From IMG/VR virus record IMGVR_UViG_3300025109_000014, positions 1 to 47,461 of that record: a stretch of 47,461 nucleotides of DNA. One strand, 5' to 3'. This DNA is from a virus. The position numbers were made by a program, and so were the translations under genes. This document shows, one piece after another, positions 16,058-25,453 of this stretch (positions are counted from its first letter, which is position 1; every line of letters starts with the position of its first letter). Below the pieces are notes generated by a model. It made no database searches. It was not told the DNA's origin and saw nothing but the letters and a program-made list of their open reading frames with translations.

Positions 16058-16297
16058 GTGAACCGAGTTTTACTAGCACCAATGATTGTCGGTGTTTTGT
16101 ATCAGGGTATGATTTATCTATTGGGAAATTATCTGAGCTTGTTTTGGATAGCAGTCAGTGTTCTCTGCATTCATACAGCAAAGATACTGACGGCATTAAC
16201 TATATCAAACGCGAAACAAACAAATGAATGGCAACGAAAAAAAAGACTTGCAGACTGTTTTAGATGTGCTTACCAAGCACAGGCAGGAGAGCAGTGA
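16058..16297 (+). CDS. Holin-like membrane protein (putative)
   Basis: 79 aa from a GTG. Two hydrophobic stretches lie in the first 52 residues (VLLAPMIVGVLYQGMIYLLG and LFWIAVSVLCIHTAKILTAL), followed by a basic tail, the pattern of a small holin. It overlaps the next gene by 74 bases, which is unusual, and its ribosome binding site is weak. A competing frame ending at 16227 reads as Ser/Cys-rich noise. It would make the pore that releases the lysozyme encoded just downstream. Confidence 0.45.
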   Translation: MNRVLLAPMIVGVLYQGMIYLLGNYLSLFWIAVSVLCIHTAKILTALTISNAKQTNEWQRKKRLADCFRCAYQAQAGEQ

Positions 16298-16487
16298 GCT
16301 AGCAAGTGTTGTGAATGATATTAGGATATGTCTGATGGGTGACCCAACAAAACACGAAGATTTAGGGTTGCAAGGTGCAGTAGATAAAAACACGATGTTC
16401 CGCAAGTCAGCTATAAAAGGAATGTGGGTACTAATCACTGGTTTTATCGGAATGGCGTATACCACAATAAGAAACTTACTCAAATAG
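16224..16487 (+). CDS. Single-TM lysis-cassette protein (putative)
   Basis: 87 aa. An N-terminal cytoplasmic helical region is followed by one C-terminal transmembrane segment (MWVLITGFIGMAYTTIRNLL). This architecture resembles XhlA-type phage lysis proteins. The start MNGNEKKD is nearly the same as that of the 145-aa protein at 18127 (MNGNERKD). Its place between the holin candidates and the lysozyme supports a lysis role. Confidence 0.6.
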   Translation: MNGNEKKDLQTVLDVLTKHRQESSELASVVNDIRICLMGDPTKHEDLGLQGAVDKNTMFRKSAIKGMWVLITGFIGMAYTTIRNLLK

Positions 16488-16496
16488 GAGAACAAA

Positions 16497-16724
16497 ATGG
16501 GCAAACTAGTAAACAATGTTGTTGGATTATTTGTTGGAGAATCATCAAAGAAACGGCAGATGGGAATAGGGGCAGCACTTGTCTGTTCTAGTATGTACTA
16601 CTTCGACGCAATCAATGTCGACTTATTCGAGTCAATAATGGGACTCATTGTAATATGGATGGGTGTTGCCTATTCTGCCAAACTAAGTAAACTTGGCAAT
16701 GCAATAAAGGGTCTAAAAAAATGA
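16497..16724 (+). CDS. Holin-like protein with two membrane segments (putative)
   Basis: 75 aa, with an AGGAGAAC site. Two hydrophobic stretches (MGIGAALVCSSMYYFDAI and IMGLIVIWMGVAYSAKL) are separated by a short acidic loop, and both termini are basic. This is a typical holin layout. It overlaps the endolysin gene by 4 bases (ATGA), as holin-endolysin pairs often do. Either this or the 16058 protein may be the main holin. Confidence 0.65.
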   Translation: MGKLVNNVVGLFVGESSKKRQMGIGAALVCSSMYYFDAINVDLFESIMGLIVIWMGVAYSAKLSKLGNAIKGLKK

Positions 16725-17434
16725 ATATGGACCAAATATCAGAAGAAGCACTGCAGCATTTACGAGACAGGGAAGGAGAGATAAATATGATCTATAAGGA
16801 TAGCCTAGGTAAACCTACTGGCGGTACAGGTCATCTAATGCGGCCCCAAGATTATCTTGACCTTGGATTAGACATGGAAAATATGCAGTATGGTACTTAT
16901 CACCACCCTGGGTATAATCGTGATTTTCAGGTTGCCATAGATAGTAATGGAGACCCTATCCAACTTGATAAATCAGTTACAGATAATTGGCTATTAAACG
17001 ACTCACAAACGGCATTTAATGCTGCAAATTACCAAATGAGCCAACTCGGTGAGGAATACCAGAACAATGAGGCATTAAGAGATACGCTAATTAGTGTGAA
17101 CTACCAGATGGGAGAGAACTGGTATAAGCCTAAAAGCGAAGGAGGAAAGGGATTTAAGGGTGTCTGGGAAGGAATGCAGGAGGGTGATTGGGAAAAAGCT
17201 GCAGGTAATGTCGAATGGCAGAATCCCACGACAAAACTAAATAAGACAGGTTGGCACAACCAAACACCTGATAGAACTAACGACTTTATGAAAGGACTCC
17301 GAGCAATGAACACTCCGAGCGCTGAGATGGCTACGCTTGATCCATTTGGATACGGCACAGAAACGGAAGAACCGAGTTCATATAATACTAGTAATGTAGC
17401 TTACGGTTATTATCCAGGGAGATTTAAAGATTGA
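16721..17434 (+). CDS. Endolysin, T4-type lysozyme (glycoside hydrolase family 24)
   Basis: 237 aa. Glu18, Asp27 and Thr33 align with the T4 lysozyme catalytic residues Glu11, Asp20 and Thr26 with identical spacing (LRDREGE..., YKDSLGKPTGGTGHL). A later part (ISVNYQMGENWY, WEKAAGNVEWQNPTTKLNKT, QTPDRTNDFMKGLRAMN) matches the second lobe. It hydrolyses the peptidoglycan glycan strand at the end of infection. No signal peptide is seen, so it needs a holin, consistent with the neighbours. The last 35 residues are extra and begin with DPFGYGT (17339-17359), the motif shared by other late proteins, which hints that the enzyme is also virion-associated. Confidence 0.85.
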   Translation: MNMDQISEEALQHLRDREGEINMIYKDSLGKPTGGTGHLMRPQDYLDLGLDMENMQYGTYHHPGYNRDFQVAIDSNGDPIQLDKSVTDNWLLNDSQTAFNAANYQMSQLGEEYQNNEALRDTLISVNYQMGENWYKPKSEGGKGFKGVWEGMQEGDWEKAAGNVEWQNPTTKLNKTGWHNQTPDRTNDFMKGLRAMNTPSAEMATLDPFGYGTETEEPSSYNTSNVAYGYYPGRFKD

Positions 17435-18106
17435 ATGGATCCTAGACTATTATACTTAGCACGACAAAATAAAAAGGATATTGAAAAATTCCTTCGTTGG
17501 AGACCTTCCATTGATAAAAGCTATGATGATTTAATAGCTGATATACAATCAGGGAATTTAAGTGTTAATTATGTTCCTGAAGATGAATGGGAAGCTCATG
17601 CTTCTAATACATATCCTGACAGAGCACCAGAAGATCTTCCTGGCGGTTGGTATAGTAGAAGAGATGATACAATAAATGTTCCAGACTCAGAGTGGGGAAG
17701 AGAAGAATCCTTACCTCATGAGCTTATGCACTATTTTGGTTCGCATACTCCTGGACAATACTCAGTTCCAGAAATAAATAAGTACCAGCAATTAGATATG
17801 GATTTAAAAGGATGGCTACCATCATTGCATCCTGGAGGTCGAAGACCTACTTTACCTGGCAAAACTAAATTAGGACAATGGTGGAATGAAAAACTCGCTA
17901 CCAAAGATAGCGAGTATTCAAACAAAAAAGGATATCATCCTTGGCTTGATGAGCACGCTTTTGATACAGCTCTTAGTGAGCGCGGGCAAGGGATTGCAAA
18001 TTCTGATTTTGCCAGCGGAGAACCATTAAGAAGGGATCCATTTGGATATGGCACAACTGTTCCCATTTCAACAGATGTGGATATAGATCCATTATTAGTA
18101 CGGTAA
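17435..18106 (+). CDS. Putative zinc metalloprotease with the DPFGYGT tail motif
   Basis: 223 aa, starting right after the endolysin stop. Residues 95-99 are HELMH within SLPHELMHYFGSH, an HExxH zinc-binding motif followed by Gly two residues later. A downstream WLDEHAF may offer a third ligand. No signal peptide is visible. DPFGYGT appears at 18035-18055 near the C-terminus, as in the preceding lysozyme. Likely roles are virion-associated proteolysis, processing of head or tail proteins, or cleavage of peptidoglycan stem peptides. The substrate is unknown. Confidence 0.55.
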   Translation: MDPRLLYLARQNKKDIEKFLRWRPSIDKSYDDLIADIQSGNLSVNYVPEDEWEAHASNTYPDRAPEDLPGGWYSRRDDTINVPDSEWGREESLPHELMHYFGSHTPGQYSVPEINKYQQLDMDLKGWLPSLHPGGRRPTLPGKTKLGQWWNEKLATKDSEYSNKKGYHPWLDEHAFDTALSERGQGIANSDFASGEPLRRDPFGYGTTVPISTDVDIDPLLVR

Positions 18107-18126
18107 TTATTCAAGGAGATAAGAAA

Positions 18127-18564
18127 ATGAATGGGAACGAAAGAAAAGATCCATTTGGATTTGGGACTGATGTTTTGCCAGACGGTGCAACTGTCACCGA
18201 GGAGGCGCTGATGGACAACACTCCTAACACCATGGATATGACGCGAGGAAGTCTTCAGTGGGGAAATAGTAGAGGGGACCGTTATAACTGGGGCGGTTAT
18301 ATACCTGGAAGTTATAAGGGCTTAGGCCCAGGGCCAGTGGGAAAGCAAAGCTCGAACTGGCCTGGCTCACCAGGTTCAACACGAGCAGTTTATGAGGCGG
18401 CTCTGGATTATATGGGCAAAGGATGGAAAAAGCAAGGCCCTAACTCCAAGATCACCCCAGAAGCCTGGAGACACGCAGATCCCCTTAATCAATATAATCA
18501 TCCAAGAAATAGGCAATTAATCCAGGATTTCTTGGATGCTGATGAGTGGGACTACGACTACTAA
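18127..18564 (+). CDS. Hypothetical 145-aa protein with N-terminal DPFGFGT motif
   Basis: Preceded by AAGGAGAT. It begins MNGNERKDPFGFGTDVLPDG, combining the start of the 16224 protein with the DxFGxG motif (18148-18168). The middle is Gly/Trp/Tyr-rich (GDRYNWGGYIPGSYKGLGPG) and the C-terminus acidic (FLDADEWDYDY). It is not recognised. Shared motifs with the lysozyme and protease suggest that the three work or are packaged together. Confidence 0.55.
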   Translation: MNGNERKDPFGFGTDVLPDGATVTEEALMDNTPNTMDMTRGSLQWGNSRGDRYNWGGYIPGSYKGLGPGPVGKQSSNWPGSPGSTRAVYEAALDYMGKGWKKQGPNSKITPEAWRHADPLNQYNHPRNRQLIQDFLDADEWDYDY

Positions 18565-18573
18565 AATAACAAG

Positions 18574-19530
18574 GTGCCCGTAAGCAAAGAAAGAATTGAG
18601 GAGATACTCGGGTATTATCTCCTCCACGGCGAAGACGCTACTTGTGACACCTTTGGTATTAAGTCACCAACATTAAGGCGTTATAGACGAGAATCAAAAC
18701 AGTTTGATATACCTGATGTTAATAAAACTGTTGCATTACGAAAGATAGCAGAGCAATATTCATCTAAAGAGCTCGAAGCTATCGCAAAAGGTGGTAGGGT
18801 TACACCAGGTCAACCTAGTATACCAGTTATTGATCTACAGGGCGACAGAACAAGAATAGGTGTAATGGGTGACATTCATTTCGGCAGTAAATACTGTCTT
18901 TATGAGCTTGTTGACATTGCATTTTCAGAATTTGAAAAAGAAGGATGTGACATCATCTGTCAGGTAGGGGACTTAACTGAAGGGATGTCCAACAGGGCTG
19001 GCCATGTATATGAACTTGATAAAATAGGATATCATGAACAAAAGAAAACAGCTATTGAATATATGGCTAGGTGTCCTGCCCCTTTATATATCATTGATGG
19101 TAATCATGACAGGTGGTATATAAAAAGTAATGGTGCTATAATAGTAAAGGATATATGTGATGCTATCGAACACGCTGAATTTCTTGGTCATGACGAGGGA
19201 ACTATTGCTCTCGGGGATAGTGCTACTATTAGGTTGTGGCATGGAGAAGATGGTAGTAGCTACGCAGTTAGTTACAGGATACAAAAGATAGTAGAGGCTC
19301 TTACTGGAGGTCAGAAACCCAATGTTATGCTATTCGGACATGTACACAAAAGCATGTATCTGTATGATCGTCATATTCACTGCTACAGTGCTGGATCATT
19401 CCAGAGACAGACAGCTTGGATGAGAGGTAAAAGATTGTCATCCCATACAGGATTTTGGATAATAGATATTTATACTAATGATAATGGTGTCGCCAAGACA
19501 ACAGGAACTTGGTACCCATTCTATATGTGA
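18574..19530 (+). CDS. Calcineurin-like metallophosphoesterase with N-terminal HTH
   Basis: 318 aa from a GTG. Residues 1-45 look like a helix-turn-helix (YLLHGEDATCDTFGIKSPTL). The enzyme domain has all the classical metal-binding blocks: GDIHFG (99-104), GDLTEG (132-137), GNHD (176-179), WHGEDG (222-227) and FGHVHK (254-259). It should be a dinuclear-metal phosphodiesterase or nuclease. Related phage enzymes act in DNA metabolism, but here the gene lies among lysis and tail genes, which points to a virion or late role. Substrate unknown. Confidence 0.8.
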   Translation: MPVSKERIEEILGYYLLHGEDATCDTFGIKSPTLRRYRRESKQFDIPDVNKTVALRKIAEQYSSKELEAIAKGGRVTPGQPSIPVIDLQGDRTRIGVMGDIHFGSKYCLYELVDIAFSEFEKEGCDIICQVGDLTEGMSNRAGHVYELDKIGYHEQKKTAIEYMARCPAPLYIIDGNHDRWYIKSNGAIIVKDICDAIEHAEFLGHDEGTIALGDSATIRLWHGEDGSSYAVSYRIQKIVEALTGGQKPNVMLFGHVHKSMYLYDRHIHCYSAGSFQRQTAWMRGKRLSSHTGFWIIDIYTNDNGVAKTTGTWYPFYM

Positions 19531-19536
19531 GAAACT

Positions 19537-19815
19537 ATGCCTAAAGAATTACACGAAATAACTATGTTTATAGCAGGTACTATAACTACTCCTTCTGAAA
19601 CAGATATCCCCGATGACGCTGCTAGTTACAGCTTAAATATAGATCCTATTGCAATAGATGGTGTATTAAAAGGTATCCCCAATGATGCACAACTATCTTC
19701 TGGCGGTATGATATCAGCCAATATTGACGCTTCTGGAATAGAACTTCCCTCATCAGATTCTATAGTATATACAGTAGGTACTGGTGGTGAAGGAGGCGGA
19801 GGAGGTGGATCATGA
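19537..19815 (+). CDS. Small beta protein with poly-Gly tail
   Basis: 92 aa. Beta-type sequence (EITMFIAGTITTPSETDIPD...) ends in GTGGEGGGGGGS. The gene overlaps the next by 4 bases (ATGA). The poly-Gly end and coupling to the huge tail gene suggest a small partner or assembly factor of that protein. The family is not recognised. Confidence 0.55.
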   Translation: MPKELHEITMFIAGTITTPSETDIPDDAASYSLNIDPIAIDGVLKGIPNDAQLSSGGMISANIDASGIELPSSDSIVYTVGTGGEGGGGGGS

Positions 19816-22800
19816 GTGTAACTGAAAATGGAATAACAGTAAGCGGAACATATAATAGTACGAGCTCGACAAACTATTTTGTTCAGATAACCGCCACTAC
19901 AACTCCCAATAAATATAAATGGTCAGATGATGGTGGTACAACATTTAACCAGCAAAATGTATCGTGTCATACGGCCCCAAATGGTTTGACTAATGGTCTT
20001 ACTCTAGCATTTAGTTCGACATCAGGACATACGTTGAACACCAAATGGGAATGGACAAGCCATTATGTGATACCGATCAATACAAATGAAATAGTTATGA
20101 TAAATGATGACGGCAGACGTGATGCCATATTTTACGATGAGACTAATAATGGAATTCAAACTATTGTAGATTTATACGGAAGTCCCGAAGTAGGTACACT
20201 TGCACCTATGACAAAAAGTTTGGTTGCCATGGAAGTAAATAATAAAGAGGCACATATAGGGCTAGGTAAGGGCGAACTAGAATTCCCCCAATGGGCAGGC
20301 ATGGTTGCACACAAACAATTCGGTTCTAATGTAAGCGATGCAGTCGTTGTAGAGTCCGCAAGATTGTGGAGCCCAAATCAATTTAATGACTTATGCTCTA
20401 CTGTAGAAGAAAATGGTTTCATATATGGTATTGAATGGCAAGGTAAATATGTATATAAATTTAATATCAATTCACTATCATTTGAAAAAAGATCTGATAC
20501 TATTTTCACAAGAACACAGGCAATAGCAATTCATACTAGAGATACTGATGACAATAAAGGTCTATGGGTTTATGATGCGGGCGCTGGAACACAAGGTAGA
20601 GTCTATTGTATCGACCTAGATAATATGGATACTACAACTTTCTTTGACCTAGAAAATGCCTTTGATGATGGGACCTGTGATATAACAGACGAGTCTGCTA
20701 TTGTCGCCCATGAAACAAATGCCAAAATAACTCTAGGATTGTCTGTTAGCGGAGAAGGTATAGGACAGAACGCCTATATAACGGCTATTGATCCCGACGG
20801 AGAACATTTTACTATGAGTTCAGATGCCATGGATTCTCTTACTAATACAACACTTACTTTTGGAGAAGATGGTGATGCCTCTGAATTTAAGAATGACATC
20901 ATGGATATGATCCAAATAGGTACTCCCAGCGACACCAATAACTATTTATGGTTCGTTGCTAAGCATACCATACACCGTGGAGAACCATTTCTATATAATA
21001 TGCCTGTCCCTTCGGGTTTAGACGAACACCCGTTAAATTGGGCACAAGGAGATTATAGGTGTTTAGCAAACAAAACTATCGATCTTAAAATAGGATTCGA
21101 ACAAAAAGCTCCTTCGGCTTCTCCTGCATATAATTATGAGATCCCAAGGCATGACACCCCAACTAACGACCTCGATATAACAATTAATGTAGATAATATA
21201 CTTCCTCCTACTAGTTCGTGGGATGACGGCAATGTAGTAATTAAATCAGATCCTGAATTAAGAGGATATAACGAATCTCAGGGCTCATCAATACAAAATG
21301 ATTGCACCCAACAAATGGCCATAGATAGTGCTAACAAACTTCTTTTTACTTGTAGTGGGGCTGATGGCAACAATGAGACGTTCCATAGTTTTCATTATAA
21401 CAACATGGATGACCTAGACTATGATCTAACCGATAATCTCGTTTATGTGGACAGTGGTTATGTGTCTCCAGTAAATGACGGATGTTGTAATGGCCCCATA
21501 AAAATAGACCTCGAAGAAAAACTTATATTCACATTTTGGAACGATGCTAATTACCCCATTATTTATACGCATTCTTACACTACAGAAGGAGAGTTGACAC
21601 TTGAAGATGCATACCCGATGACAGAAATCTCGGATACTACTCCGTATAATATGAAAGACATTATTATTGACCTTGACAACAAACTAATATTTTTATGTGG
21701 CTGGAACGGGGATAGTGGTGGTGGAACAAATATGGTAGCTATGCTAGGTTATGATAGCAATGGAACCATATCAGAGGTTCAGTTTGGAGACTTTGAAGAT
21801 TGGGGTGTATGGTACGACCAGAGTGAAGATATCTGTGATGGTGGTAGTTCATCTCACGATGTCCGTTGGGCCCAATTCGCAGGTATAAAATATGCTAACG
21901 ATCTTGGCACAGCTTGGGGATGGGTATATGTTTATGACGGAAAAAACAGTAATAACCAAAGTGATGCAATATTGTGTAAACTTCCTTATCTATACCAGGA
22001 AGGATGGAGACTTACGTCTGAGACTTCTACAGCCTTTTTCGCCGATTTTGTAGCTGCAACTGAAGTAGGTCAAATAATCCAAGCCTCACATGAACGAGAC
22101 AATGATTTAACAGCACGATTTTATACTAAATCGAGTACTGATGGTTTTGTAGGACCAATATTAACATGGGATGACGACGACCCTGGAAGCGGCCTTACAG
22201 GTTCAGAAAATGCAGGAGATAGCACCACTGGTTTTGCTCAAACAAACCGTAGTAATTCTAACGGAGGAGGCGGGTATTTCGGGATGTGCTTAGTCCAAGA
22301 TGACGTACAACTTCTTATGACAAACAATGTACTACTTTCTTATGATGAAGAAGAAGACGATATAAATGATTTTACTACGATTAACAAGAGTACATTTATG
22401 TTGCAATCTGACGATACAGATATAGAATCTTCTTGGATAGTAGCCGATCATACATCCTTTGATTATCCCGTATATTTTGTTCTTGGGGTTGACGGCATTT
22501 CGGCACATGTATTAACCGCAGATTATACACTAAAGTCAAGCACCCAAAACCTATTTCATACAAATGATCCTGATTATGTGGGTCTAATACTTAATCTGCA
22601 TCCCACCTATTCAGCGGGACGACTAGGGATACACTATAGATATGGTGATAGTTTACCTGACGTATATACTGTCTATAATACAATGACACTCCGTATAAAG
22701 CATGATGCTCCTCCTCCTTCTCCTGTTGTAACTGGAACTTTCACGGCTTTGCAAATACCCTCAAATGGTGTCATCCTTGATTCAATAGAGACACCTATTT

Positions 22801-24530
22801 CAGAAGATCGTGCTAATGGTGTGGTAACAGATACAACCAATAATAAACTATTTTTTGTGCATACTGAATTGGGAGAAGCTAAATCAAACTTATCAGCAAT
22901 TGATCTTGCAGCTATACATACAGATGACACAAACAATGCCCAAAATATTGCAATAAACGATACTATCGAAACAGATATAAGCGACCCTCATCTTTCTATT
23001 GAGTACGATAATTTATCAAATTTACACCTACATGCAGGTAATGGAGTCGGACAATGGGCTAAGACAATTTATAGCAATGACACACTTTCAGATCTAGAAG
23101 CTATACTAGAAGCTCATCTCTCAATAGAGCTAGCACAAGAAACAGGAGGAGAATCGCCAGGAGATTTTACTGATGGCTTAAGAATCTTTTATAAAGCATC
23201 ATTTATATACGATGGATACCAAGAATCTCCATTAGGTGACGAAGCATATGATCCTCTTACAGATACTAATTATATCGATATAACAGCAGATAACTCTAGT
23301 GTTAATCTAACCTTAGAGCTAAGAAATATAGATAATTTATCGAAAAGAATCTCGGCAGTCAGAATCTATAGAGCAGTAGAAACAACAGAATCCGAAAAAA
23401 CAAAAGCATTTGTAGCATACAGATTCGTAGAAGATCGTCAATTAAACGCAACATTTGAACTAACTGAGCAAGATACTACAAATCCTGAATGGGAGACAGT
23501 TAGAAAAGTTGTTATTAAAGATGATAATTCAGTTCATTCAGTGTCTTACGAAGGTTCAACAGGTATATCAGAAGCATTAGATAACACCTGGGTTAATTAT
23601 GGATTATCGACACAACTTCATAATACACATTATGTAGGATTATGTTATCATCCTCAAATAGATGATGCAACTAACTTTTTATTCAAATCCAAACCTTACT
23701 GTTTTGACCAGTTTAATGTTGCCGTAGATCTCCTTAAATTACCTACAAAACCCACTGCATTAGCAGCATTTCATGGAAGGATATTTGCTTTCGATGAGAA
23801 TACCACACACAAAATAGAACCTAATAATTTTTATATCGAAGATAGTTTTGAGGGCATAGGATGCTTACACCAAGATGCAATAGTCGTAAGTGAATATGGT
23901 ATGTGTTTCGCAGACAAAAATAATATTTATATATATGATGGAAACAGACCAATAGCTATAGGAGATGCTATAGTCCGAGGAGATGATAATGCTTGGCAAA
24001 ATGTCAGCACTAATTGGTCACCAAAAATGTTATTTGACGCAGAAAGAAACAGTTATGTAGCGCTGTTTTCTGATAATAATGATGAATATTATGGCTGGGC
24101 CTATAACATTATGCGGAAACGATGGGATTTATGGGAGTTTGGTACTGATGAACCTTGTAGCTATCTTAAAGGGAAACACGGAGAAATGCTTGTCTGCGCT
24201 GGACAAAAATTAATCCACTGGTTAGGTGGAAATGGTAGCGACAATTGGAGTTGGACAAGTAAGAAAATGACAATGAATACTGATACACAGATAAAATTCT
24301 TCAAAAAAACTAGAGTATCTGGCAATAGTACAGATATTATAGATTCAATTACAACTTCTGAAGGAACCCCAGCTAAAAGCGGGGAGCCTGATGGGAACGG
24401 TGATTATGTTTATTCTCTTAGCGGAAGTGATGCTAAAGCTAAATGGATACAATACAATATTACAGCCGAAAGTGGTTCAAATACTGTCGATGCAATAGGT
24501 ACAATATTTAGAAGAAGAGGGATACGATAA
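19812..24530 (+). CDS. Large tail protein, nozzle / stabilisation-like (putative)
   Basis: 1572 aa, almost all beta. Blades are seen throughout in patterns such as NKLLFTCSGADGNNETFHSF, EEKLIFTFWND and DNKLIFLCGWNGDSG, which suggests propeller-type repeats. The C-terminal 300 residues (LPTKPTALAAFHGRIFAFDE..., then GMCFADKNNIYIYDG, W-S-P-K-M and MRKRWDLWEF) resemble nozzle or stabilisation proteins that close the tail of podoviruses. A fibronectin-like segment lies before that (SFIYDGYQESPLGDEAYDPL). It probably forms the tail hub that gates DNA. The absence of tape-measure and tube genes agrees with a short tail. Confidence 0.6.
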   Translation: MSVTENGITVSGTYNSTSSTNYFVQITATTTPNKYKWSDDGGTTFNQQNVSCHTAPNGLTNGLTLAFSSTSGHTLNTKWEWTSHYVIPINTNEIVMINDDGRRDAIFYDETNNGIQTIVDLYGSPEVGTLAPMTKSLVAMEVNNKEAHIGLGKGELEFPQWAGMVAHKQFGSNVSDAVVVESARLWSPNQFNDLCSTVEENGFIYGIEWQGKYVYKFNINSLSFEKRSDTIFTRTQAIAIHTRDTDDNKGLWVYDAGAGTQGRVYCIDLDNMDTTTFFDLENAFDDGTCDITDESAIVAHETNAKITLGLSVSGEGIGQNAYITAIDPDGEHFTMSSDAMDSLTNTTLTFGEDGDASEFKNDIMDMIQIGTPSDTNNYLWFVAKHTIHRGEPFLYNMPVPSGLDEHPLNWAQGDYRCLANKTIDLKIGFEQKAPSASPAYNYEIPRHDTPTNDLDITINVDNILPPTSSWDDGNVVIKSDPELRGYNESQGSSIQNDCTQQMAIDSANKLLFTCSGADGNNETFHSFHYNNMDDLDYDLTDNLVYVDSGYVSPVNDGCCNGPIKIDLEEKLIFTFWNDANYPIIYTHSYTTEGELTLEDAYPMTEISDTTPYNMKDIIIDLDNKLIFLCGWNGDSGGGTNMVAMLGYDSNGTISEVQFGDFEDWGVWYDQSEDICDGGSSSHDVRWAQFAGIKYANDLGTAWGWVYVYDGKNSNNQSDAILCKLPYLYQEGWRLTSETSTAFFADFVAATEVGQIIQASHERDNDLTARFYTKSSTDGFVGPILTWDDDDPGSGLTGSENAGDSTTGFAQTNRSNSNGGGGYFGMCLVQDDVQLLMTNNVLLSYDEEEDDINDFTTINKSTFMLQSDDTDIESSWIVADHTSFDYPVYFVLGVDGISAHVLTADYTLKSSTQNLFHTNDPDYVGLILNLHPTYSAGRLGIHYRYGDSLPDVYTVYNTMTLRIKHDAPPPSPVVTGTFTALQIPSNGVILDSIETPISEDRANGVVTDTTNNKLFFVHTELGEAKSNLSAIDLAAIHTDDTNNAQNIAINDTIETDISDPHLSIEYDNLSNLHLHAGNGVGQWAKTIYSNDTLSDLEAILEAHLSIELAQETGGESPGDFTDGLRIFYKASFIYDGYQESPLGDEAYDPLTDTNYIDITADNSSVNLTLELRNIDNLSKRISAVRIYRAVETTESEKTKAFVAYRFVEDRQLNATFELTEQDTTNPEWETVRKVVIKDDNSVHSVSYEGSTGISEALDNTWVNYGLSTQLHNTHYVGLCYHPQIDDATNFLFKSKPYCFDQFNVAVDLLKLPTKPTALAAFHGRIFAFDENTTHKIEPNNFYIEDSFEGIGCLHQDAIVVSEYGMCFADKNNIYIYDGNRPIAIGDAIVRGDDNAWQNVSTNWSPKMLFDAERNSYVALFSDNNDEYYGWAYNIMRKRWDLWEFGTDEPCSYLKGKHGEMLVCAGQKLIHWLGGNGSDNWSWTSKKMTMNTDTQIKFFKKTRVSGNSTDIIDSITTSEGTPAKSGEPDGNGDYVYSLSGSDAKAKWIQYNITAESGSNTVDAIGTIFRRRGIR

Positions 24531-25453
24531 TGTTTAGACTTAACTTAGATGGAAAATTTGAACAAGATAAGGGACAAACAATCAAAAGAAGGCCACGTCC
24601 TTCAAAAAACCCCGAAGTTTCCAGTGCATTAGGCGATGTTTATCAAATAATCAACGATTTATCTAACGCTGTAAATCAAGGATTCACACAAATATATAAG
24701 GATGACGCATCAGGTAAAGAAGGAGATATAAGGTGTGTATCATCTGGCAACGATGATGACTCTTATTCTCTCCAAGCAAAAACTAGCCGCGGCTGGATAA
24801 GATCATCAGGGAAGGTCAAAAAATTTGAGCCACCTTGGATACCATGGGGCGCAACATGTGCCTATACTGGTGCAGCTCTTGAAGACCTCGAAGGTGTAGC
24901 CGATGCAATTAATGAACAAGTAAATGCTTTAAGAGAACACATAAATCTATTATTTTGGAAAGTTGAGGCGATGATAGATGAAACAGGATATATAGTCAAA
25001 GAAAGGCGAACAGATAGATATGATAGACAGCAACCTGTTGTAACACGCTTAATTCCTCCAGATCCATATGTAGGTGATACAACATCTCCATCTATTGTAT
25101 CAATGGATCCTGCAAATGGAGCAACAGATGTCGCACTTAATGCTGATTTGGAGTTGATAGCAGATGAAGACATTTTTCCTCCTACCACGGGCCCCAAAGA
25201 AATATATATCAAAATATCAGGCGAGAATTGGCCGAGTAATACGATTCTTTACAGTGATGCATCTGTCTCATTTAGTGGCGTAAGGCTAACCATAGAAGGA
25301 GCACTCGAGAATCTTACTCCTGGCACAACCTATTGGGTACATATACCAGGTCAAGCCAGCTCAGGCATTACAGATGGAGCGGGGAATTCATTGCCTGAAA
25401 TTGACGCTGAAGGCGAGCACAATTGGAGTTTCACAATATTAGACGATTCATAG
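24530..25453 (+). CDS. Tail-associated protein with bacterial Ig-like domain
   Basis: 307 aa, overlapping the previous stop by one base. The N-terminal half has an SH3-like short beta block (EGDIRCVSSGNDDDSYSLQA, TSRGWIRSSGKVK) and a helix. Residues about 185-305 match the SbsA/Big_5 Ig-like pattern: PSIVSMDPANGATDVALNAD, then L-x-x-L-x-P-G-T-T-Y-W-V and IPGQASSGITDGAGN. Such domains extend virion surface proteins and may touch the cell surface. It likely attaches to the large tail protein. Confidence 0.65.
   Translation: MFRLNLDGKFEQDKGQTIKRRPRPSKNPEVSSALGDVYQIINDLSNAVNQGFTQIYKDDASGKEGDIRCVSSGNDDDSYSLQAKTSRGWIRSSGKVKKFEPPWIPWGATCAYTGAALEDLEGVADAINEQVNALREHINLLFWKVEAMIDETGYIVKERRTDRYDRQQPVVTRLIPPDPYVGDTTSPSIVSMDPANGATDVALNADLELIADEDIFPPTTGPKEIYIKISGENWPSNTILYSDASVSFSGVRLTIEGALENLTPGTTYWVHIPGQASSGITDGAGNSLPEIDAEGEHNWSFTILDDS

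Noticed and set aside
16036-16227. Open frame ending with ATGA overlap on the 16224 gene
   Set aside because: Ser/Cys-rich, non-protein-like sequence; the alternative frame from the GTG at 16058 is hydrophobic and fits a holin in the lysis cassette.
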